A program made the position numbers and the translations under genes. 22,943 bases of DNA from the NCBI GenBank assembly GCA_033764095.1, contig JANRJF010000075.1, positions 1 through 22,943 of the forward strand, given 5' to 3'. The notes below the pieces were generated by a model that was not told the origin of the DNA, did no database searches, and worked only from the letters and a program-made list of their open reading frames with translations. The stretch comes from JBDTMT01 sp033764095. Lineage in GTDB: Bacteria > Desulfobacterota > Binatia > HRBIN30 > CADEER01. Shown here in pieces: positions 1-5,286 of the stretch; the first letter of the stretch is position 1, and each line of letters starts with the position of its first letter.

Positions 1-22
1 CCGGTCACGCTTCTCGCTCAAG

Positions 23-1144
23 ATGAGAAATTGCGACGTCATCGTGGTCGGTGGCGGCCCGGCCGGGTCGACGGCGGCGTGGGCGCTGCGGCGGCGCGGC
101 GCGGATGTCGTGCTGTGGGACCGCAAGACCTTTCCGCGCGAGAAGATCTGCGCCGGGTGGATCACGCCGCAGGTGGCGACGGCGCTGGAGCTCGATCTCG
201 CCGCGTATGCGGCAAGCGGGCGCACGTGTCAGCCGTTGCGTGGCTTCGCGGTCAGTCGTCAGGGCGATCGGGTGGCGCATGTGCGCTACCCGCGGGTGGT
301 CAGCTACGGCATCCGGCGCTGCGAGTTCGACCACTACCTGCTCGAGCGCTGCGGCGCCGAGACGCGGCTCGGCGAGCCGCTGCGCACGCTGCAGCGGCAG
401 GACGGCCTCTGGACGCTGAACGGCGCCGTGCGCGCGCCGCTGCTGATCGGCGCCGGCGGCCACTTCTGCCCGGTGGCGCAGCGGCTCGGCGCGCGCCTCG
501 GCCAGGGCGAGCCGATCATCGCGGCGCAGGAGACCGAGTTCGTCCTCTCGCCCACGGATGCCGCCGCGTGCACGGTGGCACCCGATCTGCCCGAGCTGTT
601 CTTCACCCGCGACCTGAAGGGCTACGGCTGGGTGTTCCGCAAGGGCGCGCACATCAACATCGGTCTCGGCCGCCAGGGCAACGCGCGTCTGGCCGAGCAC
701 GTCGCCGCCTTCCTCGCCTGGCTGGCCGAGCGTGGCAAGATTCCCGCCGCGTTGGCCGGCAAGCTGCACGGGCACCCGTACCTGCTCTACGACCAGGCGC
801 AGCGGCCGCTGGTCGGCGACGGCGCGCTGCTGGTCGGCGACGCCGCCGGGCTTGCCTATCCGCGCAGCGGCGAGGGCATCCGGCCGGCGATCGAATCGGC
901 GCTGCTCGCCGCCGCGACCATCGCCAGCGCCGGCGGGCGCAGCGACGCCGCCGCGCTCGCCCCCTACCCCGCCCGTATCGAGGCGCGCTTCGGGCCGCGC
1001 CGCGCCCAGCCGAGCCTGCTCGACCTGCTGCCCGACTGGATGCTCGCCGATCTCGCCGGCCGCCTCTTCGCCCGCACCTGGTTCGCCCGCCGCGTCGTGC
1101 TCGACGATTGGTTCTTCCACGCGCAACAGCCGGCGCTGGTTTGA
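23..1144 (+). CDS. FAD-dependent oxidoreductase, geranylgeranyl reductase-like family
   Basis: A 373-residue flavoprotein, probably cytoplasmic or membrane-associated. The N-terminus is a Rossmann beta-strand followed by GGGPAG (residues 10-15), which binds the ADP part of FAD. A KICAGW segment (41-46) matches the K-x-C-x-G region of the geranylgeranyl reductase/FixC-like group. The segment KGYGWVFRKG (from residue 199), followed by NIGLG, matches that group's substrate-side motif. A second FAD motif, GDAAGL (272-277), precedes the SGEGI segment. Members reduce isoprenoid chains or act as halogenase- or hydroxylase-like monooxygenases; the substrate here cannot be read from the sequence. Only 22 bases lie upstream and no ribosome-binding site (RBS) is visible, so the start rests on the Rossmann strand beginning right after the ATG. 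The gene is followed directly by a heptamer repeat. Confidence 0.85.
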   Translation: MRNCDVIVVGGGPAGSTAAWALRRRGADVVLWDRKTFPREKICAGWITPQVATALELDLAAYAASGRTCQPLRGFAVSRQGDRVAHVRYPRVVSYGIRRCEFDHYLLERCGAETRLGEPLRTLQRQDGLWTLNGAVRAPLLIGAGGHFCPVAQRLGARLGQGEPIIAAQETEFVLSPTDAAACTVAPDLPELFFTRDLKGYGWVFRKGAHINIGLGRQGNARLAEHVAAFLAWLAERGKIPAALAGKLHGHPYLLYDQAQRPLVGDGALLVGDAAGLAYPRSGEGIRPAIESALLAAATIASAGGRSDAAALAPYPARIEARFGPRRAQPSLLDLLPDWMLADLAGRLFARTWFARRVVLDDWFFHAQQPALV

Positions 1145-1305
1145 GCAGCTTTCAGCCTTCAGCCGTCAGCTCTCAGCCATCAGCCAGCAACTGCATGGTC
1201 CCCACCCACGCAGCGCGCTTGATTGATCGACGGATGGAGTTGGCTCACAGCCGCAGGCTGCTGACAGCCGATGGCTGAAAGCTGACGGCTGACGGCTACT
1301 CTGCT
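1145..1305. repeat. Period-7 TCAGCC heptamer repeat with inverted arms
   Basis: Starting 7 bases after the upstream stop codon, five heptamers of the form NTCAGCY run without a break (1151-1185). The opposite arm (about 1262-1298) carries the same heptamer in reverse orientation, as units such as ATGGCTG, AAAGCTG and ACGGCTG. Together they could form a long imperfect hairpin around a roughly 75-base centre. The arms contain no plausible gene. The position between a stop codon and the next gene suggests a transcript-end or mRNA-stability role, but that is inference. A related array lies at 22707-22748. Confidence 0.8.
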
Positions 1306-1316
1306 ACACCCCGCGC

Positions 1317-2216
1317 ATGCACAGGTTGAAGAAGGTCTGCGTCGGAACCGATTTCTCGCCCGAGGCCGAGCACGCGCTGTCGGCCGCCAGCGGGCTGGCA
1401 CGTATCGCCGGCGCGCAGCTCGACGTGGTGCACGTCATCCATCGGCCGCCGCTCTACGAGCGCGTGCTGCTGAAGGAGCAGCCGCTGGTCGCCGACCTCG
1501 AGCGCGAGGCGCTCGAGCATCTGAAGAAGGTCACCGCCGCGCCGGCCTTCGCCGGCCTGTCGGTCGGTTGCCATGCGCGCGTCGGCACGCCGTTCGACCA
1601 GCTGCTCAAGTTCAGCCAGGAGCAGGCGCACGACCTGCTGGTGGTCGGCGCGCGCAAGCGCTCGCACCTCGCCGACATCCTGCTCGGCAGCACCGCCGAG
1701 CGCGTGCTGCGCAAGGCGCCCATGCCGGTGTTGATCGCCAAGGCGCCGCTCGCCGCCAAGCCGGCTTGCATCCTGGCGCCGACCGACTTCTCCGCCGCCT
1801 CGCGTCCGGCGCTCGACGAGGCGCTGGCGCTGGCGCGCCGCTGGCACGCGCGCCTGGTGCTGCTGCACGTCATCGAGCCGATCGTCCAGGCCTACGCCTG
1901 GGCCACCGACCTCGCCGGCGGCGAGATCTACGTCATCGAGCCGGAGGAGCTGCAGCCGGAATGGGACGCGCTGCTCGCCGGCCTCGACCGCAGCGGCGTG
2001 ACGGTCGAGACACAGACCATCAAGGGCGACGTCGCCAGCACCGTCGCCGCCGCCGCCAAGGCGCTGCCGGCCGACCTCGTCATCCTCGCCACGCACGGCC
2101 GCACCGGCCTCGCCCATGCCCTGCTCGGCAGCGTCGCCGAGGGCGTCGCCCGTGCCGTCGAGGGCAGCGTGCTGAGCGTGCGCACCGGCGCCGAGCCGTT
2201 CGAGATCGCCTCGTAG
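1317..2216 (+). CDS. Tandem-domain universal stress protein (UspA family)
   Basis: A 299-residue cytoplasmic protein with two Usp alpha/beta domains. Domain 1 (about 3-142) opens with VCVGTDFSPEAEHAL and closes with VVGARKRSHLADILLGSTAE, a diverged form of the G-x2-G-x9-G-(S/T) ATP-binding loop in which the first GxxG is altered. Domain 2 (about 147-295) opens with ILAPTDFSAASRPAL and keeps the better ATP loop ATHGRTGLAHALLGSVAEG. Usp proteins accumulate during stress or growth arrest and bind ATP in many members; the specific role is unknown. No good RBS precedes the ATG, which is only about 12 bases from a repeat arm, so translation may start weakly or without a leader. The gene converges on another Usp gene. 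Confidence 0.93.
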   Translation: MHRLKKVCVGTDFSPEAEHALSAASGLARIAGAQLDVVHVIHRPPLYERVLLKEQPLVADLEREALEHLKKVTAAPAFAGLSVGCHARVGTPFDQLLKFSQEQAHDLLVVGARKRSHLADILLGSTAERVLRKAPMPVLIAKAPLAAKPACILAPTDFSAASRPALDEALALARRWHARLVLLHVIEPIVQAYAWATDLAGGEIYVIEPEELQPEWDALLAGLDRSGVTVETQTIKGDVASTVAAAAKALPADLVILATHGRTGLAHALLGSVAEGVARAVEGSVLSVRTGAEPFEIAS

Positions 2217-2241
2217 GGCGGCGCCGTGGCAGCAAGGCGCT

Positions 2242-2322
2242 CATGGCCTATCGCCTACGGCCTATCGTCGGAAAAAGCCGGGGAAAACCTCCGGCAACAG
2301 GCGACAGGCCATAGGCCATAAG
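2242..2322. repeat. GGCCTAT heptamer hairpin between convergent Usp genes
   Basis: The left arm holds the heptamers GGCCTAT, CGCCTAC and GGCCTAT (2245-2265). The right arm (about 2301-2321) holds the same units inverted. ATGGCCTAT (2243-2251) is perfectly complementary to ATAGGCCAT (2311-2319). A smaller GCCGG/CCGGC stem sits in the centre. The hairpin lies between two convergent stop codons (2216 and 2341), the expected place for a bidirectional terminator. No clear U-tract follows. Confidence 0.75.
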
Positions 2323-2340
2323 CGCGGGCGCCACGACTGC

Positions 2341-2787
2341 TTACTTCACCCGCATGGTCAGCACCGGACAGGACGACGTGCGCACCACCCGCTCCGCCGT
2401 CGAGCCGAGCAGCAGGTGCTTCATGCCGGTGCGGCCGTGCGTCGACATGACGATGAGGCCGGCCTTGATCGCCTTCGCCGTGTCGACGATCGCCTGGTAG
2501 GGCGTCCCGGTCTGCAGCAGCGTGCGCAGCGCAATTTGGCGCTTGGCGTAGCGCGCCTGCAGGCGCGCCAGCTGCTGCTTGGCGCTGGCGCGCTGCTCCT
2601 CGATCATGCCGCCCACCGCTCCGGCGGCGCTGCCGGCCAGATCGGGCACGGCGTAGTAGATCGGCTCGATGACGAACAACGTCACCAGCTCGGCGCCGAG
2701 CGGCTTGGCGAAGTCGGCCGCATAGTCGAGCGCCTTGAGCGAGTCCTTCGAGAAGTCGATCGGCACCAGCACGCGTTTGATCTTCAT
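2341..2787 (-). CDS. Single-domain universal stress protein (UspA family)
   Basis: A 148-residue cytoplasmic protein that is one complete Usp domain, the usual family length. It starts MKIKRVLVPIDFSKDSLKAL, containing the conserved first strand and nucleotide-contacting Asp. It ends with a canonical ATP-binding loop, STHGRTGMKHLLLGSTAERV, followed by the last strand SCPVLTMRV. A GGAGGA ribosome-binding site at 2791-2796 (minus strand) lies just ahead of the ATG and fixes the start. It is the last gene of a minus-strand run from the nucleotidyltransferase-like gene through TPM and LemA, although 92 bases separate it from LemA. The tail-to-tail arrangement with the two-domain Usp may mean shared stress regulation, which is inference. 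Confidence 0.95.
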   Translation of the reverse strand: MKIKRVLVPIDFSKDSLKALDYAADFAKPLGAELVTLFVIEPIYYAVPDLAGSAAGAVGGMIEEQRASAKQQLARLQARYAKRQIALRTLLQTGTPYQAIVDTAKAIKAGLIVMSTHGRTGMKHLLLGSTAERVVRTSSCPVLTMRVK

Positions 2788-2800
2788 GGCTCCTCCGTAC

Positions 2801-2831
2801 CGTTCGTCATGCGTTCGTCATGCGTTCGATG
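2801..2831. repeat. 11-bp tandem repeat upstream of the Usp gene
   Basis: CGTTCGTCATG occurs twice head to tail (2801-2811, 2812-2822), followed by a shortened copy CGTTCGATG (2823-2831). It lies about 14-44 bases upstream of the minus-strand Usp start, between LemA and Usp. It could be a binding site for a regulator or a slipped-strand duplication; the sequence does not decide. Confidence 0.6.
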
Positions 2832-2879
2832 CGTCCTTAGCAGCAATGCCGAACCGACGACGACCACCCCGGCCACGGC

Positions 2880-3443
2880 TCACGGCTTGTTGGTGCCGAA
2901 ATCGACCTTCGGCACCTGCTGCGCGGCGGCCGGCACCTCGAAGTACTTCTGCGGCCCGAAGCCCAGCCAGCTGGAGTAGAGTGCCTGCGGCAGGCGCTTC
3001 ACGTACGTGTTGTACTCCTGAACGGTGTCGTTGTAGCGCTTGCGCTCGACCGCGATGCGGTTCTCGGTGCCGGCGAGCTCGTCGGACAGGCGCGCGAACT
3101 GCGCGTCCGCCTTCAACTGCGGATACTGCTCGGCGATCGCCAGCAGCCGGCCGAGCGCGCCGCTCAGCTGGTTCGCGGCGTCGATCTGCTCGTCGCGCGT
3201 GCCGGCCCCGATCAGGCGCGAGCGCGCGTTGGCCACCGCCTCGAAGATCTCCTTCTCGTGCGTGGCGTAGCCCTTGGTGACCTCGACCAGGTTGGGGATC
3301 AGGTCGTTGCGGCGCTGCAGCTGGTTCTGCACCTGCGCCCAGGCGGAATCGACCGCCTCCTTCATCGTCACCATGGTGTTGTAGCCGCAGCCGGACACCA
3401 GCACCGCCAGCACCGCCAGCAGCCCACTTCGCATACGACGCAT
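2880..3443 (-). CDS. lemA: LemA family lipoprotein
   Basis: A 187-residue LemA protein, close to the family's usual length. It has a basic N-terminus, a hydrophobic stretch and a lipobox ending VSGC with Cys19, so it is probably lipidated rather than keeping the single transmembrane helix typical of LemA. The family signature follows: AWAQVQNQLQRRNDLIPNLV, then VTKGYATHEKEIFEAVANAR, and later YNDTVQEYNTYVKRLP. The fold is a long helical bundle. LemA's molecular role is unclear; it commonly neighbours TPM-domain proteins, as here. AGGAGG at 3449-3454 (minus strand) sits 5 bases before the first ATG and selects it over a second ATG three codons later. Confidence 0.95.
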   Translation of the reverse strand: MRRMRSGLLAVLAVLVSGCGYNTMVTMKEAVDSAWAQVQNQLQRRNDLIPNLVEVTKGYATHEKEIFEAVANARSRLIGAGTRDEQIDAANQLSGALGRLLAIAEQYPQLKADAQFARLSDELAGTENRIAVERKRYNDTVQEYNTYVKRLPQALYSSWLGFGPQKYFEVPAAAQQVPKVDFGTNKP

Positions 3444-3448
3444 CGGAT

Positions 3449-3454
3449 CCTCCT
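3449..3454 (-). promoter_or_regulatory. Strong ribosome-binding site of lemA
   Basis: A perfect AGGAGG on the minus strand ends 5 bases before the ATG at 3443. It decides the start between two in-frame ATGs (3443 and 3434). It is one of the few consensus Shine-Dalgarno sites in the window. Confidence 0.8.
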
Positions 3455-3473
3455 ACTTCAAAACTGCGTGATC

Positions 3474-3540
3474 AGTGACCGGTGACCAGTGACCGGTGTG
3501 CCGCACGGACTGTTTCCCGGGATCGCTCCCGGTCACCCGC
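3474..3540. repeat. Period-7 TGACC(G/A)G repeat with inverted partner
   Basis: TGACCGG, TGACCAG and TGACCGG run in exact 7-base register at 3476-3496. GTGACCGG (3489-3496) is complementary to CCGGTCAC (3529-3536), so a stem with a roughly 32-base loop can form. A CCCGG-type palindrome lies within the loop. The element fills the gap between the TPM stop codon and lemA. It would act on the TPM transcript end or the lemA leader; its function is unknown. Confidence 0.7.
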
Positions 3541-3557
3541 CACGCCTCTCGGCGACG

Positions 3558-4307
3558 TCACCAACTGCGCCCCGCGCCGCCGCCGCCGAAGCCGCCGCCG
3601 CCGAACCCGCCGAAGCCGCCACCACCGCCACCGAAGCCGCCGAAGCCGCCACCACCGCCGCCACCGAAGCCGCCGGGCATGATCACCGGTCCGCGGCGGC
3701 CGCGCCGCAGCCCGCCGCGCGGACCGCCGCCGACCTGCGACATGACGACGAAGACCAGCAGCAGCAGGAGCACCATCACCCAGAGCGGGATCTGCGGCGC
3801 TGCGGCCGCTGGCGCACGCGGCGCCGGCATGCCGTTCAGCGTCACGCCGCGCGCCGCGGCGATGCGCTGCGCGATGGCGGCGACGCCGCGCCAGATGCCG
3901 TCGGCCAGGTTGCCGGCGCGGAAGCTCGGCAGCATCTCCTGATCCTGGATGGCGCCGACCAGGCCGTCGGGCAGGATGCCCTCGACGCCGTAGCCGGTGA
4001 AGACGCGGATCTTGCGATCCTGCACCGCCACCAGCATCAGCACGCCGCTGTCCTCGCCCTTCCTGCCGACCTTCCACTGGTCGGCGACGCGCATGCCGTA
4101 GTCGAAGTCGTCGAGCGGCGCGGTGCTGGCGACCGTCAGCACGGCGATCTCGGCGCCGGTCTTCTGCTGCAGCTCGGTGAGCAGATTGGCAATGCGCGCC
4201 TCGGTCTGCGCGTCGATCACACCGGCGGTGTCGGTGACGAAGCCGCGCGGCGCCGGAATGGTCTGCCCGCGCAGCGGCGCCGCGAGCAGGAGCAACAGGA
4301 GAAGCAT
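3558..4307 (-). CDS. TPM-domain membrane protein (YgcG-like) with glycine-rich tail
   Basis: A 249-residue protein from the chosen ATG. A short hydrophobic signal segment (residues 1-13, almost all Leu) is followed by a TPM domain (about 22-145) containing GFVTDTAGVID, GVLMLVAVQDRKIRVFTGYG and GILPDG. A transmembrane helix (about 174-190) comes next, then a basic stretch and a Gly/Phe repeat tail ending AGRSW, typical of the family. TPM proteins are exported and anchored with the domain outside the cytoplasm; roles in photosystem II repair are known in plants, but bacterial roles are poorly defined. LemA directly downstream is a usual partner. An alternative GTG start at 4391 overlaps the upstream TGA by 4 bases (GTGA) and would give 277 residues, translating the intervening repeat in frame and adding a basic RLRGG before the Leu run. 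I annotate the ATG; the longer form is quite possible. Confidence 0.88.
   Translation of the reverse strand: MLLLLLLLAAPLRGQTIPAPRGFVTDTAGVIDAQTEARIANLLTELQQKTGAEIAVLTVASTAPLDDFDYGMRVADQWKVGRKGEDSGVLMLVAVQDRKIRVFTGYGVEGILPDGLVGAIQDQEMLPSFRAGNLADGIWRGVAAIAQRIAAARGVTLNGMPAPRAPAAAAPQIPLWVMVLLLLLVFVVMSQVGGGPRGGLRRGRRGPVIMPGGFGGGGGGGFGGFGGGGGGFGGFGGGGFGGGGAGRSW
3588..3676. repeat. Coding GGC/TTC-rich tandem repeat (Gly/Phe tail of TPM protein)
   Basis: On the minus strand this stretch encodes alternating GGFGG and poly-Gly blocks, with a near-duplication of a unit of about 10 codons (GGFGGFGGGGG-type). It is low-complexity and prone to copy-number change. Similar Gly-rich tails ending in a short S/R-S-W motif are common in TPM proteins, so this is coding rather than a separate element. 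Confidence 0.75.
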
Positions 4308-4378
4308 TCCACCGCGGAGGCGCGGAGACGCGGCGCAGAACGCTCCGCTCCGCGTCTCCGCGTCTCCGTGGTGACTCT
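4308..4378. repeat. GGAGACGC-type repeat at the NTase/TPM gene junction
   Basis: On the minus strand, ACGGAGACGCGGAGACGC (period 8) is followed by a GGAGCGGAGC spacer and then GCGTCTCCGCGCCTCCGCGG. The arms are inverted copies, able to form a very GC-rich hairpin. It sits exactly between the stop of the nucleotidyltransferase-like gene and the ATG of the TPM gene. It is also open in the TPM frame, so it may be translated if the GTG at 4391 is used. Confidence 0.75.
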
Positions 4379-4387
4379 CGAGTCGGC

Positions 4388-5107
4388 TCACGCGCAATAC
4401 TCCGTCACCGCGGCGACCAGGCGCTCGACCTCGTCGACGTATTCGTGCGCGACGCCGGCGAGGTCCCGCGGCGCGTCGGCCGGCCGCGCCGCCAGCACGC
4501 GCCGCATCGCGGGCAGTGGACCGACGATCCGCTCGCCGGCGCTCAACGCCTCGTCGTACGCCGCCGGCGCACGCTGCTCGCGCAGGCGCAACAGGTGGCG
4601 GACGACGATCAGGAAGCTCTTCACCGACTCGACCATCATGCCCGCCAATGCGGCGGGCTGCTCGCGGTGCTCGAGGTAGAAGGCGCGCAGCCGCAGCAGC
4701 TTGCCGAACGCTTCCTGTGCGCACTCGCGGCGCAGCGCCGCTTCGTCGGGCGGCAGCGCGGCGAAGGGGTCGCGCCCGGCGAGCAGCCGGTGCTGGCGGC
4801 GGATGTCGTCGAGCTCCATCGGGAAGAGCTGCGCGGCGCGCTCGACCTGCGCCTCGTCGAGCACCACCGGCAGCGCGAAGCCGTGCGTGCGCCAGCGCGC
4901 GATCACCGGCGCCAGTCGGTCGAGCACCGCCGCCGGCGCGTCGCGCACGACGATGACGGTGTTGAAGTCGGAGCGCCCGGCGACGAAGTCGACGCCGGCG
5001 GCGCTGCCGTACAGCACCACGCCGACGCAGCGCTCGCCGAGGACGCCAGCGACCTCGCCGCCGTACTCGCGCAGGTGCTGCTCGGCGCGCGCGTCGAGGC
5101 CGGGCAT
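4388..5107 (-). CDS. Nucleotidyltransferase-like domain protein
   Basis: A 239-residue cytoplasmic protein. An N-terminal polymerase-beta-like nucleotidyltransferase core contains VVLYGSAAGVDF (about 30-41), the GS motif that holds the nucleotide phosphates, then GRSDFNTVIVV. The expected catalytic pair is D-x-D; here it is Asp47 and Asn49, so one metal ligand is replaced. The rest (about 100-239) looks wholly helical, with an E-x2-KSFLIVVRHLLRLR segment resembling the helical partner domain of such proteins. Whether it is catalytic is open. The start at 5107 was chosen because similarity begins there; there is no clear RBS and the upstream frame is arginine-rich without homology. It heads the minus-strand run leading to TPM and LemA and is divergent from the M4 protease. 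Confidence 0.75.
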   Translation of the reverse strand: MPGLDARAEQHLREYGGEVAGVLGERCVGVVLYGSAAGVDFVAGRSDFNTVIVVRDAPAAVLDRLAPVIARWRTHGFALPVVLDEAQVERAAQLFPMELDDIRRQHRLLAGRDPFAALPPDEAALRRECAQEAFGKLLRLRAFYLEHREQPAALAGMMVESVKSFLIVVRHLLRLREQRAPAAYDEALSAGERIVGPLPAMRRVLAARPADAPRDLAGVAHEYVDEVERLVAAVTEYCA

Positions 5108-5188
5108 GCGGCGGAGATAGCCGATCCCGCGGCGGACGCAAGAGTAACGCGGGCCGCCGTGCCCGCCTCGGCGTTCACGTTCCCGTTC

Positions 5189-5252
5189 GGGGGCGGACAG
5201 GGACGCGCGCGCGACCCGGAAGGCGGACAGGGGCGTGCCGGCGCGACCCGGT
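5189..5252. repeat. Imperfect direct repeat GGCGGACAGGG...GCGACCCGG upstream of protease
   Basis: Two copies of about 28 and 30 bases begin GGCGGACAG (5192 and 5222) and end GCGACCCGG (5219 and 5251), lying head to tail in the divergent region between the nucleotidyltransferase-like gene and the protease. A related GGGGGCGGACAGGGG occurs on the minus strand just before the MgtC/DUF4010 start (about 13422-13440). It may be a promoter-associated element or a dispersed repeat. Confidence 0.5.
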
Positions 5253-5286
5253 TGCGACTGTGCGCCACGCCTCGTATGGCCTGGGC

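Noticed and set aside
1145..1305. CRISPR array
   Set aside because: The repeat units are 7 bases with no spacers, and there are no cas genes. It is a short tandem repeat with inverted arms.
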